Positions 54,677 through 63,953 of a stretch of 64,000 nucleotides of DNA are shown in pieces. The notes beneath the pieces were generated by a model, which saw nothing but the letters and a program-made list of their open reading frames with translations, was not told the origin of the DNA and ran no database searches. The position numbers and the translations under genes were made by a program. The DNA comes from Pseudomonas nitroreducens TX1 (GTDB taxonomy: Bacteria > Pseudomonadota > Gammaproteobacteria > Pseudomonadales > Pseudomonadaceae). The stretch spans positions 120,220-184,219 of the forward strand of contig NZ_AMZB01000124.1 in NCBI RefSeq assembly GCF_000313755.1, given 5' to 3'. How positions within the stretch are numbered: position 1 is the stretch's first letter; each line of letters opens with the position of its first letter.

Positions 54677-55981
54677 TCAGCGCATCTGGAAGGCTTCCTG
54701 GTGGAAGCGGCCGGCCGGCATGCCCTGGCGACGCAGATCCCGGCGCAGCAGTTCGGCCAGCGCTTGCGGACCGCAGAACCAGACACTCGGCCAGCGCCCC
54801 TGGGAACCGGGCTGCACGCCCAGATCGGCCGCCTGCAGGTAGCCTTCACTCTCGCTGTAGTGCACGCGCAGTTCGATGCGCGGCAACTTCGCACACAGCT
54901 CGCGTAGACGCCCCGCGTAGATGGCGTCAGACGGCGAGCGCACGCAATACAGCAGCGTCACTTCCGGGCAGTCTTCCGGCCGCGCCTGCAGCGATTCGAG
55001 CCAGGCCAGGAAGGGGGTGATGCCGATACCACCGGCGATCCATACCTGCCGCCCGCCCTTGTCGCGGCGGAAGTCGAAGCGGCCGTAGGGTCCTTCCACC
55101 TTGACCGGATCACCGACCTTCAGCCCCTCCTGAAGGCGCTGTGTGTAGTCTCCCAGCGCCTTGATGCTGAAGCGCACCTCGCCATTGCCCAGGTCGCCGC
55201 TGGAAAGGGTGAAGGGATGCTGCCCCTCCAGGCGATCACAGGTCAGGAAGGCGAACTGGCCGGCCCGGTGCTGCCAGCGCCCCTGAAGCCTGCAGGTCAC
55301 CTCCAGCATGCGCTCGCCGGGGCGCTCGATCGCCACCACAACGCCTTCATGGGTGCGCCGGCGGCCGATCTGTCCGCTCAGCGACCAGAGGGCACAGAGG
55401 CTGCCCACGACCGCGCAAAGCGCCACCAGCCAGCCCACCGGCTGGGTCCAGTAGCCTGCCGGCGCCAGGACCACACCATGGAAGGCGAGCACCAGGTAAA
55501 CCAGCGCGAGGGTTTTGTGGACGTAGCGCCAAAGGTGATAAGGGAAGCGCTGCCAGAGGGTGATGACCAGCATGGCCGCCAGCAGCCAGGCCGACCATTC
55601 CCCCAGGTCCTTGGCGGAGCCACGGAACACGTCGAGGAAGGTTTCCACCCGCGGCCCCTTGGCCGGTTTGGCGATAAACTCGGCGAGCAGCGGGCCACCC
55701 AGTTCCAGCAGGTAGTGCAGCAGACCCAGCACGATGGCCAGGATGCCCGCCCACTTGTGCGCACGGTACATGCGGTCGAGGCCGTCCAGCGGCTTTTCCA
55801 GCCAGACCGGGCGCACCGCCAGCAGCATGATCAGCGACATCAGCGCGAAAGACGCGACGCCGGTGAAAAGAATGGCCTGCTTGCGCAATGCCCAGATGTC
55901 CAGCGTTGCCGGCGGGTCGACGAACAGCGCCAGGCCAAAAGTGGCCGCCACGGCCACGAGTACGATCCAGATGAGTTTCAT
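54677..55981 (-). CDS. Ferric-reductase/NADPH-oxidase-type membrane flavoprotein
   Basis: A 434-residue protein. The N-terminal half has about six TM helices with His residues (RMYRAHKWAGI, LGLLHYLLEL, YVHKTLALVYLVLAFHGVVLAP) suited to bind two b hemes (FRE domain). The C-terminal half is a ferredoxin-NADP+ reductase domain with FAD motif HPFTLSSG and NAD(P) motifs GGIGITPFLAWL and WFCGPQAL. It should move electrons from NAD(P)H across the membrane. ATG 55981 follows AAGGAGGACTC. It converges with ligB 5 bp apart. Confidence 0.83.
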   Translation of the reverse strand: MKLIWIVLVAVAATFGLALFVDPPATLDIWALRKQAILFTGVASFALMSLIMLLAVRPVWLEKPLDGLDRMYRAHKWAGILAIVLGLLHYLLELGGPLLAEFIAKPAKGPRVETFLDVFRGSAKDLGEWSAWLLAAMLVITLWQRFPYHLWRYVHKTLALVYLVLAFHGVVLAPAGYWTQPVGWLVALCAVVGSLCALWSLSGQIGRRRTHEGVVVAIERPGERMLEVTCRLQGRWQHRAGQFAFLTCDRLEGQHPFTLSSGDLGNGEVRFSIKALGDYTQRLQEGLKVGDPVKVEGPYGRFDFRRDKGGRQVWIAGGIGITPFLAWLESLQARPEDCPEVTLLYCVRSPSDAIYAGRLRELCAKLPRIELRVHYSESEGYLQAADLGVQPGSQGRWPSVWFCGPQALAELLRRDLRRQGMPAGRFHQEAFQMR

Positions 55982-56154
55982 GAGTCCTCCTTGGGGCGCC
56001 ACAGCAGCGAGCCCAACCGGAAGCTGAAGGTTTGTTCTGAATCATCCCTTAATTTCGAAGGGTCTTTACGCAGGCATCGGCAATGCCATGACCCATGTCA
56101 AAGGCATCGTCCTTCGTTATGCTCGGCATCTTCCTACGGACCAGTTTTCATGCC

Positions 56155-56901
56155 ATGCGCCTGCGAGTGCTTTCCGATCTTCACCACGAACACTTCCCGG
56201 GCGGCCGCCGCGAATTGCCCCAGGCCTCGGCGGACGTCGTCGTGCTGGCCGGGGACATCCATGAGCACTTGCAAGGCCTGCACTGGGCGCGCGAGGCGTT
56301 TGCCGACAGCCAGATCATCTACGTCGCCGGCAATCACGAGTACTACCATTCCGACCTCCCCGAGCTGACCCAGGCCATGCGCAACCTGGCCCGTGCGCTG
56401 GATATCCACTTCCTCGAGAAGGATGCGGTGGTTCTCGGTGGCGTGCGTTTTCTCGGCACCACGCTGTGGACGGATTTTCAGCTCTACGGCGAACGAGCGT
56501 CAGAACTCGCCTACGAGCAGGCGCAGTTGCTGATGCCCGATTTCAACACGGTGGATTACTTCACCCAGCCCTTCACGCCACAGATGAGCCGCGCACTCTG
56601 CGGCGCCAGCTGCGAATGGCTGGCAGCGGAGCTGGATCAACCCTTCGCCGGCCCGACGGTGGTGGTGACGCACCACGCCCCCAGCACCCGCTCGATCCCC
56701 TCGCACTATGTCGGCGACGCCCTGTCGCCGGCCTTCGCCTCGAACCTGGAAGGCCTGGTGCAGCGCTGCGACCTGTGGATTCACGGGCATGTACATGAGC
56801 GCATGGACTATCGCATCGGCAAGGCGCGCGTCGTCGCCAACCCCGGTGCCTATCCCGGCGAGGACAGCGGCTTCGATCCCTGTTGCGTGATCGACCTCTA
56901 G
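56155..56901 (+). CDS. Calcineurin-like metallophosphoesterase
   Basis: A 248-residue enzyme with the full metal motif set: Asp8 and His10 in DLHHE, GDIH (Asp34, His36), GNHEY (Asn60, His61), HHAPS and GHVHE near the C-terminus. The substrate is unknown; similar proteins cleave nucleotides or phosphoesters. ATG 56155 was chosen since the conserved strand MRLRVLSDLH begins there; the ribosome-binding site is weak. It ends opposite the esterase gene, overlapping by 4 bp. Confidence 0.85.
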   Translation: MRLRVLSDLHHEHFPGGRRELPQASADVVVLAGDIHEHLQGLHWAREAFADSQIIYVAGNHEYYHSDLPELTQAMRNLARALDIHFLEKDAVVLGGVRFLGTTLWTDFQLYGERASELAYEQAQLLMPDFNTVDYFTQPFTPQMSRALCGASCEWLAAELDQPFAGPTVVVTHHAPSTRSIPSHYVGDALSPAFASNLEGLVQRCDLWIHGHVHERMDYRIGKARVVANPGAYPGEDSGFDPCCVIDL

Positions 56902-57896
56902 AAGGGCGGCTCGTTACGTGACGCCCCCTCACGGGAGAGCTCGCGGAAGAAGCGCCAGATTTCAGCGGGTCCGTCCAGCTGCGGATCGACCTGGCCGAGC
57001 AGGCGCGGCGGCCGGTAAAGCGGCTGCGGAATCAGGTGTCCACCACCGAACACCGTCACCAGTTCAACGGGTGGCCCGCCGCTGTCGGCCCAACGTTGCC
57101 GCTGCGTCCACACCGGGCCGGGTTGGGTCAGCTTATCCACCTGCGGCTCGCCACTCTGGCCGTTGCGCCGCGCCAGCTCGAGGGCGGACTCCTCGGCGGA
57201 AAGCACGTTGCCGCGGTCACCGAAGCCGAACAGCGTGACCCGGCCACCCGCGTAGGGATTGATCGGGTCCCGCGTGCCGTTCATCAGCAGCACAGCCTTG
57301 GGCTGCTCGGCGGGGCGACAGGCGTCGTTGTCCGCGCTCGGCAGACTGGCAGCCACGGCGGCGACGCCGTCAACCTTGTCCGGAGCCTCGGCGGCCAGGC
57401 GCAGCGCCATCTGCCCGCCATTCGAGTAGCCAGTGACGAAGACTCGCGCCGGGTCGACGCCGCGCTCGCGCTGCAGGCTGTTGATCATCTGCGAGAGGAA
57501 GCCAACGTCGTCGATATTCAGACGCCGGGCGCTGTAGGAAGCCACCCGCCGACAGTCATTCCAGTGCCCTTCGAAACCATCGGGATACAGCACCAGAAAG
57601 CCATCGCGGTCGGCCAGGGCGTCGAAGCGGTAACCGCTGTCGCGGCGCATGCGCTCGCCGTTACTCTGCGAGCTGTGCAGCACCACCAGCAGCGCCGGAT
57701 GCGCGGCGAGCTTGTGCGGCACGTAAAGCACATAGCTGCGGCGCCGCTGCCCCTGGCGCACCGAAGCATCCTCGCTGCGGCCGGTCAGCGTCGGCTGCAA
57801 CTTCAGCTCACCGGGCACGTACCACCAGCCCCCTACCAGCAGCGCCAGCACCAGCAGCGCGATGAGTGCCTGCACGATTCGCATCGCCACCCGCAT
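56898..57896 (-). CDS. Membrane-anchored LpqC/PHB-depolymerase-type esterase
   Basis: A 332-residue α/β-hydrolase. Residues 5-22 are a hydrophobic signal-anchor. The lipase box GYSNGG holds Ser158, and the likely Asp and His are in NGTRDPINPY and GGGHLIPQP. PALLVVLHSS is the oxyanion region. The family (LpqC, feruloyl esterases, poly-hydroxybutyrate depolymerases) cleaves diverse esters outside the cytoplasm. ATG 57896 follows CAAGGAGAGG. Confidence 0.8.
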   Translation of the reverse strand: MRVAMRIVQALIALLVLALLVGGWWYVPGELKLQPTLTGRSEDASVRQGQRRRSYVLYVPHKLAAHPALLVVLHSSQSNGERMRRDSGYRFDALADRDGFLVLYPDGFEGHWNDCRRVASYSARRLNIDDVGFLSQMINSLQRERGVDPARVFVTGYSNGGQMALRLAAEAPDKVDGVAAVAASLPSADNDACRPAEQPKAVLLMNGTRDPINPYAGGRVTLFGFGDRGNVLSAEESALELARRNGQSGEPQVDKLTQPGPVWTQRQRWADSGGPPVELVTVFGGGHLIPQPLYRPPRLLGQVDPQLDGPAEIWRFFRELSREGASRNEPPF

Positions 57897-58060
57897 ACCG
57901 CCTCTCCTTGCCCGCCCGGCGGGCCTTGCGAGCCCCGGCCGGCTGCTGAGCAACCGAACCGAGGGCACTTGCCCTGAGACAGCCCCTCGCCTAGCCGTCC
58001 ATGGCAAACTCTAGCCGCTGACTCCAACGTCATAGTGTTTGGTAACCAAGGATTCCGAAA

Positions 58061-58459
58061 ATGTTCCGAAGCTCTGCCCTGATGGCCGCCGTACTCGTCC
58101 TCGGCTGCGCAAGCCCGCTGTTTGCCGCCGATACCGCCCAGCAGCCGCTGACCGGTTGCGCGGCCAAACGTGCCGCCATCCAAACCCAGCTCGAACAAGC
58201 CAAGGCCCAGGGCAACGGCAACCGCGTCGCCGGCCTGCAGACCGCTCTGGAGAAGGTGAAGACCTACTGCACTGACGCCAGCCTTACGCAGGAGCGCAAG
58301 CAGAACGTGCTCGATGCAGAGAAGGACGTCGCCCAGCGCGAGAAAGACCTGCGCAAGGCGATGAGCAAGGGCGATCCGGAGAAGATCGAGAAGCGCAAGG
58401 ACAAGCTGGCCGAGTCCCGCGCCGAACTGGAGCAGGCCAAGCGCGAGCTGGAGGAGTAA
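58061..58459 (+). CDS. DUF1090 (YqjC-like) periplasmic protein
   Basis: A 132-residue secreted protein. Signal peptide cleavage is likely at LFA|AD (residue 23). The mature protein is almost wholly α-helical coiled coil (AKRAAIQTQLEQAKAQGN…REKDLRKAMSKGDPEKIEKRKDKLAESRAELEQAKRELEE) with two cysteines (TGCAAKR and KTYCTD) as in DUF1090. The function of this family is not known. Confidence 0.82.
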   Translation: MFRSSALMAAVLVLGCASPLFAADTAQQPLTGCAAKRAAIQTQLEQAKAQGNGNRVAGLQTALEKVKTYCTDASLTQERKQNVLDAEKDVAQREKDLRKAMSKGDPEKIEKRKDKLAESRAELEQAKRELEE

Positions 58460-58616
58460 TACCGGGGAGCGGCCTGCGGCCGGATCGCGGACGGCGTCCG
58501 CTTACCTGAAATATTGCGCCGGGGCGTGCCCTCTCTCCCCGCCTTCTCCCTTCGGAGCGGGGCGCGATGCCAGGGAGAGGGGAGTTCTCGGCACGGACTT
58601 ACGGAGAAAGGCAATG

Positions 58617-58663
58617 GCTCCTACAGAACCTTGTAGGAGGAGCCACGCCCGCGAAGGCGTGGC
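58617..58663. repeat. REP-type double hairpin
   Basis: CTCCTACA/TGTAGGAG (58619-58626/58632-58639) is followed by GCCACGCC-CGCGAA-GGCGTGGC (58642-58663). The 58460-58685 gap holds this and a small GCGGAC/GTCCGC hairpin near 58487, and no gene. Confidence 0.7.
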
Positions 58664-58685
58664 AAAGTCCGCCGTTGCCCTGCGC

Positions 58686-59153
58686 TCAGAGTGCGCGGAA
58701 TTTCTTGTGGCAGGCTTCGCAGGCGTCTTCTACCGCAGCGAAGTCCTTGCGCACGCCCTCGGGTGTCGGCGCGGCGTTGCGGGTGTTCTCGCCCAGCGCG
58801 CGGACGGCCTGCTCGAAGGTCTTGGCGTCGGCCTGGAACTCCAGCTGGCGCTGCCAGATTTCCGCCTTGGCGCGGGTATCGTCGCTTTCCACCTCGTCAG
58901 CCGGCGGCTGGGTCGACGGGAAGTACTGCCAGGGCTTGTCGGCGAGCTCACCGAGCTTGGTCGAATTCGCGCGGAACCTGTCCGCGTCGAAAGGAATTCG
59001 CCCACGCAACATGCCACCCATGTCCTCGCTGGTCTTGAGCATCTCCTTGAACACTGCCTGGCGCTTGTACTCCGGCGAGTTGGGGTCCTGGCGATGGCAG
59101 CCGGCGAGCGCCGCGCCGGCAAGCAGCAGAACGAGCAGGGTCTTCAACTTCAT
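58686..59153 (-). CDS. Cytochrome c'-type lipoprotein
   Basis: A 155-residue protein with lipobox LAGC (Cys19). A C-terminal heme motif CEACH (Cys145, Cys148, His149) ends in KKFRAL, the usual place of the heme in four-helix cytochromes c'. The mature region is helical (RQAVFKEMLKTSEDMGGMLRG is the heme-facing helix 1). Cytochromes c' bind NO or carry electrons in the periplasm; a lipid anchor is less usual. Confidence 0.85.
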   Translation of the reverse strand: MKLKTLLVLLLAGAALAGCHRQDPNSPEYKRQAVFKEMLKTSEDMGGMLRGRIPFDADRFRANSTKLGELADKPWQYFPSTQPPADEVESDDTRAKAEIWQRQLEFQADAKTFEQAVRALGENTRNAAPTPEGVRKDFAAVEDACEACHKKFRAL

Positions 59154-59297
59154 GGGGGACTCTTGTAGGACGGCTGGACACGGAAGCGCCGGATTATCCG
59201 CCCCGATGTCCGAATGTTCCAGAGCGCGCCCGAGCGTCTGCGGCCATCCGCCGCAGCCGCGAGCTTTTCGTTCAGCCGCCGTTCAGGCGCGCAAAGG

Positions 59298-59684
59298 TCA
59301 GGCGGAAACGACGAAGATCGCGATGATCAGGCCCATGCCGAGGAACCATACCAGCGAGCGCAACAGCGCCAGGTCGGCAACGTAGAAGATCAGGTAGAGC
59401 AGGCGACTGGTGACCCAGGCGATGGCCAGGCGGTCGACGGTGGCAGGTTCGGCGTTGTTCACCACATAGGCGATGATCACCGCCGCAGCGAAGGCCGGGG
59501 TCACCTCGAAGCTGTTCATCTGGAAGGCGTTGGCGCGCTTGCGGTAACCCTCCAGAGTGGCGAGGAAGCTGCGCGGGTCGTGGTTCTGCCGGGGGCCGAA
59601 GCCGCCGCCGGTGAACTTGGCGATACTGGTGCCGACATAGGGCAGGAAGATCGCGATCAGGACACACCAGAAGGCAATGGGCAT
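59298..59684 (-). CDS. MAPEG family membrane protein
   Basis: A 128-residue protein with four TM segments and the MAPEG pattern: FGPRQNHDPRSFLATLEGYRKRANAFQMNSFE, where the Arg/Asn/Glu residues line the glutathione-like pocket in eukaryotic relatives. Bacterial members are mostly uncharacterised. ATG 59684 follows GGAGACTC-type purines; upstream in-frame residues are polar and unlike TM1. Confidence 0.82.
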   Translation of the reverse strand: MPIAFWCVLIAIFLPYVGTSIAKFTGGGFGPRQNHDPRSFLATLEGYRKRANAFQMNSFEVTPAFAAAVIIAYVVNNAEPATVDRLAIAWVTSRLLYLIFYVADLALLRSLVWFLGMGLIIAIFVVSA

Positions 59685-59783
59685 GGAGGAGTCTCGTCGA
59701 GGGGAAAGCGCGCAGCTTAGATCAAGGCTGCACGCCGCGTCCTTGACCGGCTTGGCGCCTCGCAGCGTAGCGCGGGCCAATCC

Positions 59784-60614
59784 TCAGAGCTTCATCACCA
59801 GCATGCCCGCCAGCACCAGGCTGCACGCGGCCAGGCGCGGCAGGCCGAAAGGCTCCTTGAGGAAGCGCATGCCGAACAGCACCACCAGCAGCACGCTGGT
59901 CTCGCGTAGCGCGGCGGCCTCGGCGATGGAGCCCAGCTGCATCGCCCAGAGCACCAGCCCGTAGCTGAGCAGCACGCAGAAACCGACGCTCAGGCCGAGC
60001 TTCCAGTCGTGGATCCAGAACTTGGCGAAGGCCCGCGTCCGGCCGAACAACGCCAATAGCGGAAACGGCAGGCCGGAGAGCAGCGACAGCCAGACCAGGT
60101 AGTCCAGCGGCTTGGGCCAGAGCTTCAGCGCGTTGCCGTCGGTCCAGGTGTAGCTGCCGATGCACAGGCCCATCAGCAGTACGGTGGGATACGCGATCCA
60201 CGGCAGCTTGGAGCCACCGCCGCCCTTGAGCAGGAACAGCATGCCGAGCGGGATCAGCAGGATGCCGAGGATCTGCTTGTCCGTCAGGTGCTCGCCACCG
60301 AAGGTCAGGGTCAGCGCCAGCACCACCAGCGGCGACAGCCCGCGCATCAGCGGATAGACCAGTCCCAGGTCACCGACCTTGTAGGCCTGGATCAGCAGCA
60401 CTCGGTAGACCAGCTGCAGCGACACGGCTGCGAGCAGCCAGGGCCAGACCTCGGCGGGCGGCGTCTCGATCCAGGGCAGCAGCGCCAGGCCGGCAGTCAG
60501 GCCGACCACATCCATGCAGGCGACCACCAGCAAGCGGTCGTTGCTGAATTTGACGAGGGTATTCCAGGTGGCGTGCAGCAGGGCGGCCAGCAGCACCAGG
60601 GTAGTGGCGAGCAC
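59784..60614 (-). CDS. EamA/DMT-family transporter
   Basis: A 276-residue protein with ten hydrophobic segments in two EamA halves; the N-terminus LVLLAALLHATWNTLVKFSND and the second-half LGSIAEAAALRETSVLLVVLFG are typical. Members export amino acids or other small metabolites. The substrate here is unknown. It is monocistronic and divergent from lemA. Confidence 0.85.
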   Translation of the reverse strand: MLATTLVLLAALLHATWNTLVKFSNDRLLVVACMDVVGLTAGLALLPWIETPPAEVWPWLLAAVSLQLVYRVLLIQAYKVGDLGLVYPLMRGLSPLVVLALTLTFGGEHLTDKQILGILLIPLGMLFLLKGGGGSKLPWIAYPTVLLMGLCIGSYTWTDGNALKLWPKPLDYLVWLSLLSGLPFPLLALFGRTRAFAKFWIHDWKLGLSVGFCVLLSYGLVLWAMQLGSIAEAAALRETSVLLVVLFGMRFLKEPFGLPRLAACSLVLAGMLVMKL

Positions 60615-60760
60615 GAAAACGAACTCCTGGTATAGACCAGTCCGATTCTATCCCGAGCCACCCCGTGGCCGGCAAGCACCGGCTGTTTCGGACATTTCCA
60701 ACTGACTCCTCGGCCGGAACTGGCCTAGACTGGGGCTTTTCGCCAGCACGAGCGCCTGCC

Positions 60761-61375
60761 ATGCCACGCCTGTTCAAATTCCTGACTGCTTACATCCTCG
60801 TCTCCCTGCTCTCCGGTTGCGGCTACAACGCCATGCAGGCCGGCGACGAACAGGTGAAGGCCGCCTGGTCGGAAGTGCTCAACCAATATCAGCGCCGCGC
60901 CGACCTGATCCCCAACCTGGTCAGCACCGTGAAGGGCTACGCCGCCCATGAAGCCAGCGTGCTGACCCAGGTGACCGAGGCCCGCGCCAAGGTCGGCAGC
61001 ACCACCCTCAATGCCGACCAACTGGATGACCCGGAAGCGGTCAAGCGCTTCCAGCAGGCCCAGGGCCAGCTCAGTTCAGCGCTTTCGCGCCTGCTGGTGG
61101 TCTCGGAGAACTACCCGCAGCTCAAGGCCGATGGCCTGTTCAAGGACCTGCTGACCCAGCTCGAAGGCACCGAGAACCGCATCACCGTCGCCCGTGGCCG
61201 CTACGTGAAGGCCGTGCAGGAGTACAACGTGATGATTCGCCAGTTCCCGCAGGTAATCACCGCGAAGATCTTCGGCTACAAACCCAAGGCCAACTTCAGC
61301 GTCGAGAACGAAGCCGCCATTTCCACCGCGCCTAAAGTGGACTTCGGCAACGCGCCGGCGCAGCCCGCGCAATGA
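60761..61375 (+). CDS. lemA: LemA family lipoprotein
   Basis: A 204-residue LemA protein with lipobox LLSGC (Cys20) and the family segment WSEVLNQYQRRADLIPNLVSTVKGYAAHE, continuing into long helices, with the conserved AVQEYNVMIRQFP near the end. LemA proteins are helical membrane-associated proteins of unclear role. Its stop overlaps the TPM gene start as ATGA (61372), a conserved pairing. Confidence 0.9.
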   Translation: MPRLFKFLTAYILVSLLSGCGYNAMQAGDEQVKAAWSEVLNQYQRRADLIPNLVSTVKGYAAHEASVLTQVTEARAKVGSTTLNADQLDDPEAVKRFQQAQGQLSSALSRLLVVSENYPQLKADGLFKDLLTQLEGTENRITVARGRYVKAVQEYNVMIRQFPQVITAKIFGYKPKANFSVENEAAISTAPKVDFGNAPAQPAQ

Positions 61376-62364
61376 CCCTGCCGCGCTGGCTGCTCGCCGC
61401 CCTGCTGCTGTGCTGGGCGGCCCTGCTGCAGGCCGCGCCGGTCGCCATCCCGCCGCTCAGTGCCCGCGTCACCGACCTTACCCAGACCCTCGACGCAGGC
61501 CGGCGCGCACAACTGGAAAGCCAGCTTGCGGGCCTTGAGCAGCGCAAGGGCGCACAGATTGCCGTGCTGCTGATCCCCAGCACCGGCGAGGACAGCATCG
61601 AGGACTACGCGGTCCGTGCCTTCGAACAATGGAAGCTGGGGCGCAAGGGCGTGGACGATGGCGTGCTGCTGGTGGTCGCCAAGGACGACCGCACGCTGCG
61701 CATCGAGGTCGGCTACGGGCTGGAAGGCACCATCACCGACGTACAGGCCGGCCGCATCATCCGCGAGCAGATAGTGCCGCGCTTCAAGGCGGGTGATTTC
61801 GCCGGCGGCATCCAGGCCGGCGTGGACAGCCTGGTCGCGCTGATCGAGCCACCCGCGGCAGCGCCTGCCGACCAGGAAGAAAGTGCAGCGGACCAGTTGC
61901 CGCAGACAGGCCCGGTGACGGGCTATAGCGACGCCTACTCCAACCGCAACGCCAGCGCCGCCGAGGAAATCCCGCCCGCGCGCCTGCTCGGCCTGCTCGC
62001 CCTGCTGGTGGGTGTGCCGCTGCTGTGCCTGCTCTTCCCGGTGCAATGGCTGCGCCAGCGCAGCATGGGCCGCTACCTGCTGTGCAGCGCCCTGGTCGGG
62101 AGCGTGGCCTCGGCAGTACTGCTGTTCAGCGAAGCCAACCCCGATGCCCTGCAACAGCAGATGATCGGCTCCTTCTCGATCCCGCTGGTGCTGTACGTCT
62201 TCTTCCTGCCCCCGATGTGGCTGACCTCAGGTGTGCTGCAGCTGCTGCTGATGATCATCAGCTCGATAGGCCGTGGCGGCGGTGGGCGTGGAGGCGGCGG
62301 AGGCGGCGGTTTCCGGGGTGGTGGTGGATCTAGCGGCGGCGGCGGTGCCTCCGGCCGCTGGTAG
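61372..62364 (+). CDS. TPM-domain membrane protein (YgcG family)
   Basis: A 330-residue protein: signal peptide (LLQAAPVA), a TPM domain at about residues 25-160 (VTDLTQTLDAGRRAQLESQLAGLEQRKGAQIAVLLI, DDRTLRIEVGYGLEG), then membrane helices (LLGLLALLVGVPLLCLLF and two more) and a glycine-rich tail ending SGRW. This is the usual YgcG layout. TPM-LemA pairs are widespread and may act in envelope protein maintenance; the function is not defined. Confidence 0.88.
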   Translation: MTLPRWLLAALLLCWAALLQAAPVAIPPLSARVTDLTQTLDAGRRAQLESQLAGLEQRKGAQIAVLLIPSTGEDSIEDYAVRAFEQWKLGRKGVDDGVLLVVAKDDRTLRIEVGYGLEGTITDVQAGRIIREQIVPRFKAGDFAGGIQAGVDSLVALIEPPAAAPADQEESAADQLPQTGPVTGYSDAYSNRNASAAEEIPPARLLGLLALLVGVPLLCLLFPVQWLRQRSMGRYLLCSALVGSVASAVLLFSEANPDALQQQMIGSFSIPLVLYVFFLPPMWLTSGVLQLLLMIISSIGRGGGGRGGGGGGGFRGGGGSSGGGGASGRW

Positions 62365-62370
62365 CAGGCC

Positions 62371-63147
62371 CTACAGGGCGGCGACGCCCTGTTCTTCCTC
62401 GCGGATCGAGCGCAGCACCTGGCGCTGCAGCTCGATGAACTCGGCGCTGGCGGCCATGTCCTCGTGCCGCGGGCGGCCGAGATTCACGTCGAAGGTGGTC
62501 TTGATCCGCCCCGGCCCCAGGCCCATCACCACGATGCGGTCGGACAGATACACGGCCTCCTCTACGTCATGGGTGACGAACATCACCGTCAACCGGTGGG
62601 TTTCCCAGATGCGCGTGAGCAATTCCTGCATCTGGTGGCGGGTCATGGCATCCAGCGCGCCGAAGGGCTCGTCCATCAGCAGGATCTTCGGCCGGTAGGA
62701 CAGCGCCCGGGCAATCGCCACCCGCTGCTTCATGCCGCCGGACAGCTCGTTCGGATAGGCCTCGGCGAACTTCGTCAGCTTCACCAGCTCCAGGTGCTCG
62801 TCGGCAATCTCGCGGCATTGCGCGCGGGACAGGCCGGCGGCCTTGAGGGCGAACTCGACGTTCTGCCGCGCCGTAAGCCACGGCAACAGGGTGTAGGACT
62901 GGAACACCACTCCACGGTCCAGGCCCGGCCCGGTGATCGGTACGCCGTCGACCTGCACGCTGCCGCTGTCGAAGTCCTCCAGGCCGGCAGCGATCGACAG
63001 CAGCGTGCTCTTGCCGCAGCCCGAGGTGCCGACGATGGAGACGAACTCGTTGTCCGCCAGGGTCAGGTCGATGCTGCGCAGCACCTCGCGGCGCTCCTTG
63101 CCGACCGCGAAACTCTTGTTCAGGCCGGTGATTTCCAGGGTCGCCAT
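62371..63147 (-). CDS. ABC transporter ATP-binding protein, taurine/sulfonate/nitrate type
   Basis: A 258-residue ATPase: Walker A GTSGCGKST, Q-loop FQSYTLLPW, signature LSGGMKQRVAIARAL, Walker B ILLMDEPFGALD and switch His in VTHDVEEA. It is most like SsuB/TauB/NrtD. The overlap of its ATG with the permease stop shows one operon. No sulfonate or taurine enzyme gene is in view, so the substrate stays open. Confidence 0.88.
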   Translation of the reverse strand: MATLEITGLNKSFAVGKERREVLRSIDLTLADNEFVSIVGTSGCGKSTLLSIAAGLEDFDSGSVQVDGVPITGPGLDRGVVFQSYTLLPWLTARQNVEFALKAAGLSRAQCREIADEHLELVKLTKFAEAYPNELSGGMKQRVAIARALSYRPKILLMDEPFGALDAMTRHQMQELLTRIWETHRLTVMFVTHDVEEAVYLSDRIVVMGLGPGRIKTTFDVNLGRPRHEDMAASAEFIELQRQVLRSIREEEQGVAAL

Positions 63148-63953
63148 CAGCTGCGCCTCCGGTTGTAGCGGAACAGGACCTTCTCGCCGGCGCGCATGGC
63201 CTGGTCGGTGACCAGCCCGAGGAAGCCGAGCAGGAGGATGTAACCGATGATGGTGTCGGTCTGGAAGAAGCGCTGAGACACGGTGATGCGGTAGCCCAGG
63301 CCCGAGGTCGCTGCCACCAGCTCGGCCAGCACCAGCCAGGTCCAGGCCCAGCCGAGACTGATCCGCAGGGCGTCCCAGATGCCCGGCAGCGCGCTGGGCA
63401 GGACGATCTTCAGGAGGATGCGGCGATCCGGCATGCCGAGGGTGCGACCCAGTCCGACGAAGTCCGCCGGCACGCGCTTGATGGCGTCCATCACCATCAG
63501 CACCTGCTGGAAGAAGGTGCCGATCCAGATGATGAGGAATTTCTGGAAGTCGCTGGTGCCGGCCCAGAGGATGGTCAGTGGGACGAAGGCGACTACCGGC
63601 ATATAGCGCACGAAGTCCACCAGCGGCTCGGTGGCCGCTTTCCAGAAGCCGTAGCAGCCGGCGAACACGCCGATCACGATGGACATCGCCGAGGACACCA
63701 GGAAGGCCACGGCGATGCGGTACACGCTGACCTTCAGATCCGCCCACAGGGTGCCATCGGCAGCCAGCTTGAGCATGCGCGCCCAGACGTCGCCGGGCGC
63801 CGGCAGGAAGATCTTCGGTACCGCGCCGCTCGCCCCGGCCAACCACCAGAACAGCGCCAGCAGGACGAACACGGCACCGCCGATGAGCAGGAAATGGCGC
63901 TGCGCGATCGGCTTGCCGATGGTGAACAGTGGGTTGGATTGTCGGGCTTTCAT
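63147..63953 (-). CDS. ABC transporter permease, SsuC/TauC type
   Basis: A 268-residue permease with about six TM segments. The coupling (EAA-type) loop is RTLGMPDRRILLKIVLPSALPGIWDALRISLG. It should form the channel for the ATPase encoded next. The substrate-binding protein is expected upstream, beyond the right edge. In the last 47 bp an open frame would end in an ATGA overlap with this gene, but it is too short to call; a GCCGGC dyad lies at 63984-64000. Confidence 0.86.
   Translation of the reverse strand: MKARQSNPLFTIGKPIAQRHFLLIGGAVFVLLALFWWLAGASGAVPKIFLPAPGDVWARMLKLAADGTLWADLKVSVYRIAVAFLVSSAMSIVIGVFAGCYGFWKAATEPLVDFVRYMPVVAFVPLTILWAGTSDFQKFLIIWIGTFFQQVLMVMDAIKRVPADFVGLGRTLGMPDRRILLKIVLPSALPGIWDALRISLGWAWTWLVLAELVAATSGLGYRITVSQRFFQTDTIIGYILLLGFLGLVTDQAMRAGEKVLFRYNRRRS

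Noticed and set aside
58487..58501. GCGGAC/GTCCGC hairpin as terminator of the DUF1090 gene
   Set aside because: No T-run follows and the stem is only six pairs; treated as part of the repeat-rich gap.
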